This document shows, piece after piece, positions 53,957-63,057 of a stretch of DNA of 64,000 nucleotides. The position numbers were made by a program, and so were the translations under genes. Source of the stretch: Acidobacteriaceae bacterium (lineage in GTDB: Bacteria > Acidobacteriota > Terriglobia > Terriglobales > Acidobacteriaceae); assembly GCA_903642235.1 (NCBI GenBank), contig CAHJWL010000001.1, forward strand, positions 424,302-488,301, written 5' to 3'. Positions within the stretch are counted from its first letter, which is position 1. Every line of letters starts with the position of its first letter. The notes under the pieces were generated by a model, which saw nothing but the letters and a program-made list of their open reading frames with translations, was not told the DNA's origin and did not search any database.

Positions 53957-54625
53957 CTAGCGGAGGTATCCGCCACCCTCATGCGCTCCCGTCCGGAGAT
54001 CGACGGAGAAGGGCAGCTCCTTATCACTCAGCATCTCCCAGCCCGTTCCGAGCAGGCGTCCGCCGCGAACCTCCCCCAGGGTAAGGCCCTCCCAGCTGAG
54101 CCGCTCTGTCGTCCATCGCAGGCCGTCTGCGGCCCACGCGACAAGGTTGGTGAAGCCTGCAAAGAGCAGCAGACCCTCGGTCTCGAGCGGCCGTACGGCG
54201 GCAACCGGCCGCAGCGGAATCTGCGCGACGCGCTCCGGCGCCGTTGTATCCACGATGTAGGCATACCCGCCCGCTACCGCGCAGAGTTCATCGGGATTCG
54301 GCGATGCCCAGACTCCCGTGGGCATCGTTGGATCCTTGAAGCCCAGCGAACAGGTTGCGAGAAACGATCCACCCAGTTCTGGGCGCACCATAAGCTCCAG
54401 CGCTCCGCGCGCCATTGCCTCCTCTTCACCTGCCACCTCCCGCGGGTAGGTGTAACGCCGCGCGGGCGCAATCAGCGGCTGAGCCCGCAGCACCTCAACC
54501 TCCCACGTCCGGCGAAACCCGCCCTGTACCACCGTCCCTGCCACCGAGACTCCCTCTCCGCTTCCTCGTTGTTCGTTCTGCGTCGTCCCTCTCCGGGATG
54601 TAACCAGCGGGCCGGCTCGATCCAC
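53957..54625 (-). CDS. Conserved hypothetical protein
   Basis: The 222-residue soluble protein has no recognised family. It is rich in beta strands and small repeats such as AVAGGYAYIVDTT, PVAAVRPLETEGLLLFAGFT and DGLRWTTERLSWEGLTLGEV, so a small propeller-like or immunity-protein-like fold is possible. The first 20-odd residues are Arg/Thr-rich and unlikely to be folded, so the true start may be later than the GTG at 54625. It ends 28 bases upstream of the PLP gene in the same direction of transcription... specifically, that gene (54654-55787) precedes it on the minus strand, so both may share a transcript. Confidence 0.55.
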   Translation of the reverse strand: MDRAGPLVTSRRGTTQNEQRGSGEGVSVAGTVVQGGFRRTWEVEVLRAQPLIAPARRYTYPREVAGEEEAMARGALELMVRPELGGSFLATCSLGFKDPTMPTGVWASPNPDELCAVAGGYAYIVDTTAPERVAQIPLRPVAAVRPLETEGLLLFAGFTNLVAWAADGLRWTTERLSWEGLTLGEVRGGRLLGTGWEMLSDKELPFSVDLRTGAHEGGGYLR

Positions 54626-54653
54626 GACAGCTCTCTAACAACCTACAACGTGC

Positions 54654-55787
54654 CTAACGCTTCCCGTCCAGCGCCTGCCCAAAGTCGTCGAGCAGGTCCT
54701 CGATAGCCTCGCACCCGACACTCATGCGGATAAGCCCCTCGTGGACGGCGTCGTTTCCCCATCGCGCCCGCCGCTCCGCCGTCGTGGTAATTCCTCCGAA
54801 GCTGGTTGCATTGGTGACGAGCTGTGCGGCGCGCAGAAAAGCATCCGCAAACTCGCCAGACCGGAGCGCAAAGCTGACGACCGGGCCGAAGCTGCGCATC
54901 TGTCGCGCCGCCGTCTGGTAGGACTCATGGCTCTTCAGCCCCGGATAGCGCACGAACAGCACCTCCGGCCGGCTCTCCAGCCACTCCGCAACACGGAGCG
55001 CGTTGGCCGTACTTCGCTCCAGCCGCAACGTGAGCGTGGCGAGCGACCGCGTTGCCAGCCATGCCTCCATCGGTCCCGGCCCACCGCCCGTCCGGTGGCG
55101 CCACTCCAGCAGCCTCGCGTACCAGGCCTCGTCCGTCACCGCCACGTGCCCCAGCAGCACATCGCTATGGCCCGTCATCAGCTTGGTATCAGACACCACG
55201 GAGAAGTCCGCGCCCAGCGCGAGCACGTTTTGTCCTACCGGCGTCGCCATGGAGTTGTCACACGCCGCCAGCGCCCCCGCCCGGTGGGCCCGCTTGCACA
55301 GCGCGGCGATATCGCAAACCTCCATCCCCGGATTACTCGGCGTCTCGATCCACAGGAGCCGCGCCCCTTCAAGCAACTCGCCCTGTAACTCGCCGGTCAC
55401 CGGCGCTGAACGGATCTCCACTCCGATCGCAGCAAAATACCCCTCAACCAGCTTCCGGGAGTTGAAGTATGCGCCTGAAGGCAGCACCACTGCGTCTCCA
55501 GGCCGCAGCACGGTCCCCAGGAGCGCCATGGTCGCCGCTGCCCCGGACGCAAAGCAGAGCGCCTTTGCCTCGGCGCCGTCAGGCAGGCCTGCGCCTGTCT
55601 CAATGATTTGCAGCACCCGCTCAAGCGTCGTCCAGTTCGGCTGCTCATACCCTGCGTACGTATACGTCGCGTCGCCCACAGCTCCCGGCACATGGAATGG
55701 CGCGGCAAAGACCGGCCCCTCATGCAGCGGCGTCCCCGCTGCAGCGGGCGTCACGATCGCTCGAAGAATCCTTGTTTCGTCCCGCAT
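54654..55787 (-). CDS. Trans-sulfuration PLP enzyme (cystathionine gamma-synthase/lyase family)
   Basis: This PLP-dependent enzyme acts on cysteine, homocysteine or methionine derivatives. The 377-residue product has GDATYTYAGYEQPNWTTLER near the start and ASGAAATMALLGTVL (cofactor loop). LLWIETPSNPGMEVCDI is the usual segment before the PLP Asp, ACDNSMATP contains that Asp, and the Schiff-base Lys is in SDTKLMTGHSDVLLGHV near residue 196. It lies one base after a small membrane-protein gene, so the two are coupled. Whether it synthesises or cleaves cystathionine, or acts on another substrate, cannot be told from sequence. Confidence 0.87.
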   Translation of the reverse strand: MRDETRILRAIVTPAAAGTPLHEGPVFAAPFHVPGAVGDATYTYAGYEQPNWTTLERVLQIIETGAGLPDGAEAKALCFASGAAATMALLGTVLRPGDAVVLPSGAYFNSRKLVEGYFAAIGVEIRSAPVTGELQGELLEGARLLWIETPSNPGMEVCDIAALCKRAHRAGALAACDNSMATPVGQNVLALGADFSVVSDTKLMTGHSDVLLGHVAVTDEAWYARLLEWRHRTGGGPGPMEAWLATRSLATLTLRLERSTANALRVAEWLESRPEVLFVRYPGLKSHESYQTAARQMRSFGPVVSFALRSGEFADAFLRAAQLVTNATSFGGITTTAERRARWGNDAVHEGLIRMSVGCEAIEDLLDDFGQALDGKR

Positions 55788-55788
55788 C

Positions 55789-56166
55789 CTAGCCCTCCGC
55801 CTGTATCCGCGCGATTGTGCGCTCCTCGACCGTACGGCCTTCTCCTGCTGTCGAGGTGATGCCACGTCCTCTCTCGGCAGAGGTCCGTCGTCGCACCCGC
55901 ATCCACTCACCCCACCGCAGCACGGCGTAGATCGCCGGAACCCAGAAGGCTGCGTCCCCTGCTGCGATCAGCGACAGCACGGGCACATCCATCTGGTAGG
56001 CGGCCAGGTAGACCAGCAGAAATCCTGGCAGGTTCAGGGCGGCTGTCAGCAGCCCGCAGCGGCTCAACACGACCTCCGAGGTAAAGGCCGTCGTAATCTG
56101 CAGCGAGAGTGCAATCGGCACCGTCAGCCAGAGTGCAACCAGCAGACATCGCTTGCGGCTCTTCAT
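55789..56166 (-). CDS. Small membrane protein coupled to the PLP enzyme
   Basis: The 125-residue product has three hydrophobic segments (CLLVALWLTVPIALSLQI, LLTAALNLPGFLLVYLAAYQ, VPVLSLIAAGDAAFWVPAIY) and a basic, glutamate-containing cytoplasmic tail. No family is recognised. Its stop is one base from the start of the PLP enzyme gene, which implies a common transcript, but a functional link is not evident. Confidence 0.6.
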   Translation of the reverse strand: MKSRKRCLLVALWLTVPIALSLQITTAFTSEVVLSRCGLLTAALNLPGFLLVYLAAYQMDVPVLSLIAAGDAAFWVPAIYAVLRWGEWMRVRRRTSAERGRGITSTAGEGRTVEERTIARIQAEG

Positions 56167-56275
56167 CGCAGGACCCCGCTCGCTTTGGCCTGCCCTTCAG
56201 GTCCGGCCGGCTCAGTTGCCGGTGGAGTCGTCAGGGTCCGGCCGGCAGGTGCGAGCGCAATGGCAGCTTGGTATT

Positions 56276-57286
56276 TCATCGCAGGTGCTCCCATCCTCCG
56301 GGCGTCAGTGTCTGGTTCCGGCCGGTTGCGTCCGCCACTGTCAGTATCGGCCGCCGTCGCTCACGTTTGAGCACTGTTCCAATCCGGGTCAACGGTACGC
56401 TGGCCAGCCGCTTGGGCAGCCGTGCCTCAGCGCCCGCGGTAAAGAGCAGCTCGTAATCTTCACCGCCATGGAGCGCCAGCGCCAGCGCCCGCTCCGGACC
56501 GAGCCGCGCCGCGAGTGGATGCAAAGGCAGAGACGCCGCCTCAATCCGCACTGCAACTCCAGATTCCTCACAGAGATGCCCCAGATCGGTCGAGAGTCCA
56601 TCACTGACGTCGAGACACGCCGTCGCCACTCCCGGGAGGCGGGCGAGCGCCGCGCCCACCGCCAGTCGCGGCTCCGGAAAGCTTTGCGGCCCGGAGATCC
56701 GGCTCGGTCCGCGACCGGTCTCCGCGCGCGCCAGCATGGCTTCGAGCTCGGCGGCGGCTCCGCCGAGTGCCCCGGTGATCCAGACACCGTCACCGGGTTT
56801 CGCTCCGGAACGGAGCAGAACGCGGCCCGGCCGGATCTGTCCAACCAGCACCACATCCGCAGAAAACTCCGGCCCCGGCGCCTCGCCAGTGTCCCCTCCG
56901 GCCAGGGGCGCGCCAAAGCGGCGCGAAAGTGCCTCAAAACCCTGCAAAAAGCCTGCTATCCAGCGCTGATCCGGCACAGAATGCAGCATCGTGCGCGGTA
57001 AAGCGAGCGACAGAAAGGCCGCGATCGGGGTGGCGCCCCCCATTGCAGCCAGGTCACTCAGCCCGCGTGCGAGGCAGCGATGTCCGGCGGACTCGGGACG
57101 GTGTGACTCCCGCCGGAAGTGCCGGCCTTCCAGAAAAAGATCGGTCGTCACAGCGATCTGCCAGCCAGGACGAACGCGCAGCAGAGCGCAGTCGTCCCCG
57201 ATCCCAAGCTGGAGGCCGCGCCGGTTCCGCACCGGAGAGCGCTCCCGTAAGTTCTTGATAAAGCTAAGTTCTCCAACAGCCCCCAT
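56276..57286 (-). CDS. thiL: Thiamine-monophosphate kinase ThiL
   Basis: ThiL phosphorylates thiamine monophosphate to the active cofactor thiamine diphosphate. The 336-residue product has GIGDDCALLRVRPG near residue 28, VTTDLFLEGRHFR, the metal/ATP segment GLSDLAAMGGATPIAAFLSL near 74 and PLAGGDTGEAPG near 127. CLDVSDGLSTDLGHLCEESG and LHGGEDYELLFT follow. All expected Asp clusters are present. No TPP riboswitch was recognised in the 228 bases upstream. Confidence 0.94.
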   Translation of the reverse strand: MGAVGELSFIKNLRERSPVRNRRGLQLGIGDDCALLRVRPGWQIAVTTDLFLEGRHFRRESHRPESAGHRCLARGLSDLAAMGGATPIAAFLSLALPRTMLHSVPDQRWIAGFLQGFEALSRRFGAPLAGGDTGEAPGPEFSADVVLVGQIRPGRVLLRSGAKPGDGVWITGALGGAAAELEAMLARAETGRGPSRISGPQSFPEPRLAVGAALARLPGVATACLDVSDGLSTDLGHLCEESGVAVRIEAASLPLHPLAARLGPERALALALHGGEDYELLFTAGAEARLPKRLASVPLTRIGTVLKRERRRPILTVADATGRNQTLTPGGWEHLR

Positions 57287-57514
57287 CGCGTTTCAAGCAT
57301 ACGCCAGCCCTGTTTCACCACCTCCGGCGGGCGCTCTGGGGAAAGACAAACTCCTCGCACAAACGTTGCAATCCCCTCATCAGTTCCACTAAGCTGAGAG
57401 GGCATCGCCCAGGAGGAAGTCTGCCTTCGTGATCCCTCTTCGGGTTTGCGAGACGCACCATCCTCAGAGCCGCCGAACGTATGCGGACAAATCCGGGGCA
57501 CAGCGAGCAGTGTT

Positions 57515-58555
57515 TTGAGCCTCAAAAAGCGCTACTACATCATGTTTGTCAGCCGCGAGGCCGATGGCAGCCTGACCAAGGTTCCGATCCCACTGCACTA
57601 CGCGTATGGGGTGGCTGCGGCGGCCGTAATCGGCATTTTCACACTCACGGGGCTGGCCGGGTCGTACTCGCGCATGCTGATCAAGACAGCGCACTTCAAT
57701 CAGCTTCGTCAGGATCACAGCAGTCTGCAGCGGGATTATGCGCACCTTGAACATACGGCGCATGAACGCGACATTCAGGTCGCCAGCCTGGGAACGCTTG
57801 CGACCGAGGTCTCGGCTCTGTACGGCATGACGGCCAGCAAACTCTCCGGACCAGCGGGCCGGGTGACGGAGATGGCGCGTCGCGGCAGAAAGCCTGATGT
57901 GGCTGCGATCGGCAGCGCTGCCCTGACCACCGAGGCCACCGCCGTCTCTGACGCCGGCGTCTACAAGTCGCTGGACACCTTCTATGCACTGCGCACCAGC
58001 GCCTTCAACGGATCGGCGACCCGCTATCTTGCGACACCGGCAGCGAGCGGCTTCGGCGTGGGTACCAGCCTGAACCGGGTTCCGGGTGTGGATACCGCCT
58101 TTGACGCCTCGGCCGCGCCCAGCCTTTGGCCGGTACTGGGACCGATTACCTCCGGCTTCGGGCAGCGTATCGATCCCGTGCTCGGCACGGGTGAGGGCGA
58201 GTTCCACAAGGGAGTCGATATTGCGGCGCCGCTTGGGACACCCATCCGGGCGACTGCGAACGGTGTCGTGCTCTCGGCCGGGCTGGCGAACGGCTATGGA
58301 CGCGAGGTCGTGATCGATCACGGTCACGGGCTGAAGACACTGTATGGGCACATGTCCGGCTTCAACGTGCTCGCTGGGCAGACTGTGTTCACCGGTCAGA
58401 TCATCGGCTATGTGGGCCACAGCGGCCGCGTCAGCGGAGCGACCGGCAATCATGTCCACTACGAGGTCAGGATTAACGATCTTGCCGTCAACCCGCACAA
58501 GTACCTGCGCATGACGATCGCCGGCATGGGCGCAAGCGCCGACAAGGGCCTGTAA
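57515..58555 (+). CDS. M23 (LytM-type) peptidase, membrane anchored
   Basis: The 346-residue envelope protein begins LSLKKRYYIMFVSREADGSL. It has one membrane helix (about residues 32-55), then a short coiled coil (HFNQLRQDHSSLQRDYAHLE) and a linker. The C-terminal M23 domain carries the zinc residues in EFHKGVDIAAPLGTPI (H-x3-D) and NHVHYEV (HxH). All ligands are present, so it should cleave peptidoglycan cross-bridges or activate amidases. The TTG at 57515 was chosen because the segment following it resembles the usual family start; an ATG at 57542 and others upstream are possible. Confidence 0.88.
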   Translation: MSLKKRYYIMFVSREADGSLTKVPIPLHYAYGVAAAAVIGIFTLTGLAGSYSRMLIKTAHFNQLRQDHSSLQRDYAHLEHTAHERDIQVASLGTLATEVSALYGMTASKLSGPAGRVTEMARRGRKPDVAAIGSAALTTEATAVSDAGVYKSLDTFYALRTSAFNGSATRYLATPAASGFGVGTSLNRVPGVDTAFDASAAPSLWPVLGPITSGFGQRIDPVLGTGEGEFHKGVDIAAPLGTPIRATANGVVLSAGLANGYGREVVIDHGHGLKTLYGHMSGFNVLAGQTVFTGQIIGYVGHSGRVSGATGNHVHYEVRINDLAVNPHKYLRMTIAGMGASADKGL

Positions 58556-58579
58556 GGCCCGGGATGCGATGTTGTGAAA

Positions 58580-58602
58580 GGGCAGGAGCCGGGCTCCTGC
58601 CC
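58580..58602 (+). terminator. 10-bp perfect hairpin after the M23 gene
   Basis: GGGCAGGAGC (58580-58589) pairs exactly with GCTCCTGCCC (58593-58602) around CGG. GTCTCTTTG follows. It lies 24 bases after the M23 stop and 38 before the next start, so it may insulate the two genes. Confidence 0.55.
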
Positions 58603-58639
58603 GTCTCTTTGCCCTGCAGCCGGCAGCCGCGTCTTACCA

Positions 58640-59605
58640 ATGATGCGGACGATCACCCTTGAAGAGCACTTCGTTACCCGGGACTTTCTCCGAGCTACCG
58701 GCCCCTACATGGGCGGGAGGGCGCAACCTGCCCCGCTGCAGGAACAGCTTCTTGATCTTGGCGCCGGACGGCTCAAGGCGATGGATGAGGCCGGGATCGA
58801 CCTGCAGGTGCTGTCGCTGGCTGCCATCGGCTTTGACGCTCTGCCAGCCGCCACGGCGACCTCGCTCGCGCGTGACATAAACGACGAGCTGGCAGCGGCG
58901 GTCGAGGCCAACCCGTCGCGTCTGGCGGGCTTTGCTACGCTCGGCCTGAAGGAGCCGGAGAGGGCAGCGGAGGAGTTGACCCGCTGCGTGACCAGGCTTG
59001 GGTTTAAAGGCGCTTTACTCGACGGAACAACGGACGGCCTGTTCCTTGATGACCCGCGTTTTACGCCCGTCTTTGAGGCTGCCGTCGCCCTGAAGGTGCC
59101 GATCTATCTGCATCCGGCCGCGCCGCCGGAGGCGGTACGCAAGGCCTACTTCAGCGGCTTGCCAGGCGAACTCGGCCACCTGCTCTCCATCGCCGGTTGG
59201 GGCTGGCATGCAGAGACGGGGCTGCATACCCTACGGCTCATCGTCTCCGGACTCTTTGCGCGGCTGCCCGAACTTCAGGTGATCCTCGGCCACATGGGAG
59301 AGGGCCTTCCGTATGCGCTGGCGCGATCGAGCGGCATCCTCTCGCCCGCTGCAAAGCTGCCGCGTACTGTGGCGGAGTACCTGAAGAGCAATGTCTCGAT
59401 CACGACCAGCGGGTACTTTACGCCGGAGCCCTTCCGGTGCGCCCGAGAGGTCGTCGGCCTTGATCGCCTGCTGTTTTCAGTGGATTACCCCTTTAGCCCA
59501 AACACGCGCGGCCGTGACTTTCTCAGGACTTTAGCTAAAGAGCTAACCGACGACGAGATGCGTGCGCTCTCAGCCGGCCATGCGGAGCGGCTTCTGAAGC
59601 TCTAA
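58640..59605 (+). CDS. Amidohydrolase-related decarboxylase-like protein
   Basis: The 321-residue TIM-barrel metal enzyme is of the ACMSD / gamma-resorcylate-decarboxylase group. The N-terminal metal motif is ITLEEHFVTRDF, where E and H replace the HxH of hydrolases; this is typical of the decarboxylase branch. Other segments are YLHPAAPP near residue 155, VILGHMGEGLPYALARS near 214 and the metal Asp in LLFSVDYPFSPNTRG near 284. The substrate is probably an aromatic acid, but unknown. ATG codons at 58640 and 58643 are equally possible. A bidirectional hairpin follows. Confidence 0.82.
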   Translation: MMRTITLEEHFVTRDFLRATGPYMGGRAQPAPLQEQLLDLGAGRLKAMDEAGIDLQVLSLAAIGFDALPAATATSLARDINDELAAAVEANPSRLAGFATLGLKEPERAAEELTRCVTRLGFKGALLDGTTDGLFLDDPRFTPVFEAAVALKVPIYLHPAAPPEAVRKAYFSGLPGELGHLLSIAGWGWHAETGLHTLRLIVSGLFARLPELQVILGHMGEGLPYALARSSGILSPAAKLPRTVAEYLKSNVSITTSGYFTPEPFRCAREVVGLDRLLFSVDYPFSPNTRGRDFLRTLAKELTDDEMRALSAGHAERLLKL

Positions 59606-59619
59606 GCAGACCGAACGAA

Positions 59620-59649
59620 AGACAGGCAGCCGATGAGGGCTGCCTGTCT
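59620..59649. terminator. 12-bp perfect hairpin between convergent genes
   Basis: AGACAGGCAGCC (59620-59631) pairs exactly with GGCTGCCTGTCT (59638-59649) around a six-base loop. CGTTTG follows on the + strand and an AAAG-rich run precedes it, giving T-rich sequence on the other strand. It separates the amidohydrolase from the sugar dehydrogenase and can serve both. Confidence 0.65.
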
Positions 59650-59672
59650 CGTTTGCTGCAGGTTGCGTCTCT

Positions 59673-61211
59673 TTAGCGGCTGGCGACGGTCTTGCCAGCC
59701 TGGCCGGTGTAGGTGACATGCCACACCGACCGGCTGCCATCATCGGTGACGAAGAGCGAACCATCCTTCGCGACGGTGACGCCGACTGGCCTACCCCAGA
59801 CCTGGCCATCCGGTGTGAGGAAGCCGGTCAGGAAGTCCTCGTACGAGCCCTCGGCTTTGCCGTCGTGCATGGGGACGCGGATGACCTCGTACCCGGCACG
59901 GGCGGCGCGATTCCAAGATCCATGCTCGGCGACGAAGGCATCGCCCTCATACTCGCTCGGGAATCCGGCCGAGGCCTCCCTGGCGCCGGTCGGGTAAAAG
60001 ACCAGCTCGAGGGACGCCATATGCGGCTGCACCAGAACGTCGGGAACGATCACCTTGGCGCTCAGGTCCACATGCTTGCAGGCCTGGCCTGTCGGAGAGA
60101 CGGCAGCTGCCTGCTGGTTGGCGGCAGTACCGTCGGCGCACGGCGGCGCCAGGCGCGGGTCCGAGTGCGCACCGATGTAGTACCACGGCCAGCCGTAGAA
60201 GCCGTCTTCCTTGACCGACGTTACATAGTCCGGCACCAAGTGGTTGCCCAGGTTATCGCGCTCGTTGGTAGAGCACCACAGCGATCCCGTGACTGGGTTG
60301 ATGGCCTCTCCCACGCAGTTGCGGATGCCGCTTGCATAGACCTTGACGAAGCTTCCTTCGGGCGTGAACTCAAGCACATCGGCGCGATGAAACTCCTTGG
60401 GTGTCGTATCCGGGTCGTCTATGTTGGAACCGGAGCCGACCGAGACCAGCATGTGCCTGCCATCCTTGCTAAAGACCACGTCGCGCGTCCAATGACCGCC
60501 GCCACGCAGCTGTGCAAAGCCCGGCAGCTGCTTCACGATCGTCTCTGGCGCACCGCTTGCTACCAGATCGCCTGACTTATAGGGGAAACGAACGACAGAG
60601 TCGGTGTTCCCGACGTAGACCCATTTGGGGTTCGGCCCGGCGGGGTAGAAGTTGATCCCGAACGGAAGGTTCAGGCCGGTGGCAAAGGTTGAGATCGTCT
60701 TCGCTTTTCCGTCCGGTCCTACGCCTCGCAGGACAAAGATTTTGTCGCCATGGGAATCAGCGAGGAAGATGTCTCCGTTAGGTGCGGTGCGCAGCAGCCT
60801 GGGCTCACGGAAGGTTGTGTTGGCTTCCGGAACGGGTGCGGCCTTTCCCGTGTTCGGATCCCGCGGGGCCGGCTTGTAGTCGCCGCCTGCGTAGAGTTCC
60901 ACCTTGAAGCCCGCGGGCGCGATCGGCATGGCTCCGTCCGGGCGAGGCACGACCGACGGGCCGTTCTCCACGGCTTCGGCCGGCTTGGGCTCAGGCAGAT
61001 CCGAGACGGTGATTTTGCGTCGAGCGCCGGGCTTCTGCTGGTCCCAGTCGGCAAAGGCTGCCTGGCCGGTCGACACAGCTGTCTGCGCGCGGAGCGGAGC
61101 AGGCTGCAGCAGCGGGCTGGCCGCAAGCGCACTGACGCCAAGCACGCCGGTCAGGAGCCGGCAGGAAAAGGCTGAAAGTCTTTGTGATCTCATGCTCAAT
61201 CTTCTACTCAT
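59673..61211 (-). CDS. PQQ-type sugar/sorbosone dehydrogenase, exported
   Basis: The 512-residue periplasmic six-bladed propeller belongs to the glucose/sorbosone dehydrogenase family. A signal peptide lies at about residues 8-45 (SAFSCRLLTGVLGVSALAAS). The propeller contains FREPRLLRTAPNGDIFLADS, GLNLPFGINFYPAGPNPKWV, GGHWTRDVVFSKDGRHMLVS and ASGIRNCVGEAINPVTGSLW. AFVAEHGSWNR is followed by the last blade GRPVGVTVAKDGSLFVTDDG. The family oxidises sugars using PQQ; no pqq genes are in this window. Start ATG at 61211 has AAAGGG 8 bases upstream; ATG 61193 is an alternative. Confidence 0.87.
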   Translation of the reverse strand: MSRRLSMRSQRLSAFSCRLLTGVLGVSALAASPLLQPAPLRAQTAVSTGQAAFADWDQQKPGARRKITVSDLPEPKPAEAVENGPSVVPRPDGAMPIAPAGFKVELYAGGDYKPAPRDPNTGKAAPVPEANTTFREPRLLRTAPNGDIFLADSHGDKIFVLRGVGPDGKAKTISTFATGLNLPFGINFYPAGPNPKWVYVGNTDSVVRFPYKSGDLVASGAPETIVKQLPGFAQLRGGGHWTRDVVFSKDGRHMLVSVGSGSNIDDPDTTPKEFHRADVLEFTPEGSFVKVYASGIRNCVGEAINPVTGSLWCSTNERDNLGNHLVPDYVTSVKEDGFYGWPWYYIGAHSDPRLAPPCADGTAANQQAAAVSPTGQACKHVDLSAKVIVPDVLVQPHMASLELVFYPTGAREASAGFPSEYEGDAFVAEHGSWNRAARAGYEVIRVPMHDGKAEGSYEDFLTGFLTPDGQVWGRPVGVTVAKDGSLFVTDDGSRSVWHVTYTGQAGKTVASR

Positions 61212-61422
61212 TGATAGACCCTTTCGGAAAACGCAGCATTGGCAACATGCACCGTAAGGGTACGTCTTCCGCTGTGCCTTGTGCCACCCGCCAGACGACT
61301 CTTGCAATAAAACGCAGGCTTTCTGCTGCTGTGAGATCAACGTCCGCACCACAAATTCATGCCGGCGCCGACTGCGGCAGGCGGCTGAGCTTCACCTGAG
61401 CCTAAGATCTGGAGCCTAGAAA

Positions 61423-62412
61423 TCAGGGCCGGGAGACGAGCCGCGTCAGCAGCGAGGTGGGAAGCTCGGCTGTCACAACGGTCTGGCTGCCCGCCAGCTG
61501 GACAGTGACGGACTGCAGAGCGGCGCTGAGCGGCGCCTCCGGAGCATTGCCGGAGGTGCCCCGGCCGGAGATCCCCATCGTCTTCAGCACTCCGAGCAGA
61601 CCAGAAAGGGCGCCGCTCTGCTGCAAGGCCAGATCGGCCGAGGGCGCGATGACGGCAACCCGCACCCGCAGAACACCCAGGGAGCGCACGCTCGCCACCA
61701 TCGGTTGATCCGCCGGCAGCGGCAGACGGAAGCCGAGCAGCGAGACATGGCCGGACTCGGCAAAGGGAAGGCCCAGACTGCCTATGCCCCACGCCATTGA
61801 AAGGGCTGGCACCTCCGGGAAGAGATCTAGGAGCTGCGACGGTGCGGAGCCGCTGAATAGACCTGCTCGGTCACGGTCGATGACTCCATGGATCTGCTCG
61901 GCCGTCGGCGCATTCGAGGCCGTGATCAGGCCCGGCCGCAGGATGGCGACCCGCAGCAGACGCGGCTCGGGCGAGGTAACGTCCCCGGAGGGGAGGGCAT
62001 AAAGCGTGTGGCCGGCGTACTGCTCTCTCAGGGTGGCATGCTGCTCCAGAAAGGCAGCCAGCCGGGCGGAGTCAAACCGGCCCAGGAAGATCTCCGTATA
62101 AGCGACGGGGCCGTTTGGCCCGGCCGGATCGGGTCGCCGCGTGAGCGCGAAGGCGACCTCATCCAGATCACGTTCGGGGACGATGCCGGTCGCGTCGACA
62201 AAGGCCTGAAAGTCAGGGCTGCGTGGCGGAGCGGAGCGGTCGAAGTGTGTGGCCAGCCGTGCCGGCTTCAGATTCGCGTAGAGGATGGCGTCCGCCTCCG
62301 GCAGCAGCCTTGCCACACGCGGCGGCCGGTGACCGAACCAGACGGTCACGGCGACAGCCACTGGGAGCAGGACAGCGAGGCTAAGGAAAACTGTGCGGCG
62401 TAGGCGCGACAT
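61423..62412 (-). CDS. Membrane-anchored hypothetical protein
   Basis: The 329-residue product has one N-terminal helix (TVFLSLAVLLPVAVAVTVWF) and a large extracytoplasmic part. That part has LLPEADAILYANLKPARLAT, FDSARLAAFLEQHATLREQY and a C-terminal SVTVQLAGSQTVVTAELPTS. The pattern of an ILYAN/LKP strand followed by comparisons of this kind resembles DUF3352-like or adhesion-associated proteins, but I cannot name the family. It lies upstream of the sugar dehydrogenase on the same strand, with a 211-base gap. Function unknown. Confidence 0.6.
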   Translation of the reverse strand: MSRLRRTVFLSLAVLLPVAVAVTVWFGHRPPRVARLLPEADAILYANLKPARLATHFDRSAPPRSPDFQAFVDATGIVPERDLDEVAFALTRRPDPAGPNGPVAYTEIFLGRFDSARLAAFLEQHATLREQYAGHTLYALPSGDVTSPEPRLLRVAILRPGLITASNAPTAEQIHGVIDRDRAGLFSGSAPSQLLDLFPEVPALSMAWGIGSLGLPFAESGHVSLLGFRLPLPADQPMVASVRSLGVLRVRVAVIAPSADLALQQSGALSGLLGVLKTMGISGRGTSGNAPEAPLSAALQSVTVQLAGSQTVVTAELPTSLLTRLVSRP

Positions 62413-62501
62413 GCCGTATCAGTATCACGCAGTCCGGGCGTCTTTCGGCGGTGCCGGAATGATGTTCTGGCTGCGTCACGAGGGTGCGCACGCGCCGCGT
62501 T

Positions 62502-62530
62502 TTGCGGCAGGGGCAGCCCCATGCTACAGT
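62502..62530 (+). promoter_or_regulatory. Candidate sigma-70 promoter for the tRNA-tuf operon
   Basis: TTGCGG (62502-62507) and TACAGT (62525-62530) are separated by exactly 17 bases and lie about 100 bases before the first tRNA. The -35 keeps TTG and the -10 keeps T-A-A-T of the consensus positions. GC-rich sequence follows. It is the only reasonable pair seen in the 216-base gap. Confidence 0.4.
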
Positions 62531-62628
62531 GAGTCTCGCGGCGCACTTCTGCGTGGGATCCCTATTTCTGGCCTGATTTCGCTCAGGGATGGGGCTTTCA
62601 AGGGGTGCAGCTGGGTGGGTCCATGCGA

Positions 62629-62704
62629 GCTGGCGTAGCTCAGCTGGTAGAGCATCTGATTTGTAATCAGAGGGTCGGGGGTTCAAGTCCCTTCGCCAGC
62701 TCCA
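62629..62704 (+). tRNA. tRNA-Thr (TGT)
   Basis: A 76-base cloverleaf starts GCTGGCG and ends CGCCAGC-T-CCA, with the CCA encoded. The anticodon stem TCTGA/TCAGA holds loop TTTGTAA, anticodon TGT, reading ACA. The D arm GCTC...GAGC and the TTCAAGT T-loop are intact. It is the first gene of the tRNA-tuf cluster, equivalent to thrU in enterobacteria. Confidence 0.96.
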
Positions 62705-62910
62705 GTTTCTCTCATGGCTCTCCGGTCCGCTGCAATGCAGAAGGAACCAGATGCAGGACCAGATGGTCCGTTTCGCGCCTCTGGTCGACGGCTCTCGATT
62801 GCTTCTCTCTTGCCATCAGCGTCTCGCAGGCACCGGGGTCGAACTTCGGCGAGGTTTGCGGCTGGGAGAAGGGCGGTTCGGAGGTCATCGCAGGGCGAGA
62901 AACACAACGG

Positions 62911-62997
62911 GCACAGGTGGCCGAGCGGTTAATGGCAGCAGACTGTAAATCTGCCACTCTACGAGTTACGGAGGTTCGAATCCTCCCCTGTGCACCA
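62911..62997 (+). tRNA. tRNA-Tyr (GTA)
   Basis: This 87-base class II tRNA starts GCACAGG and ends CCTGTGC-A-CCA. Anticodon stem GCAGA/TCTGC holds CTGTAAA, anticodon GTA. A long variable arm (CACTCTACGAGTTAC) and the T-loop TTCGAAT are present. CCA is encoded. It is separated from tRNA-Thr by 206 bases. Confidence 0.96.
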
Positions 62998-63057
62998 CTT
63001 TCTCCTCTCCTGACATGGCCGGCAGCAGAGAGCGAACCTGTCCGGTGAAAGGTTGCG

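Noticed and set aside
53831..54706. 291-codon open frame on the + strand
   Set aside because: It overlaps the opposite-strand hypothetical at 53957-54625, whose composition is more protein-like; the + frame is Arg/Pro/Cys-rich.
57287..57514. Possible TPP riboswitch upstream of thiL
   Set aside because: The conserved CUGAGA and ACCUGA elements are not arranged as a TPP aptamer. A CTGAGAGGG stretch near 57393 is on the strand opposite to thiL and lacks its partner.
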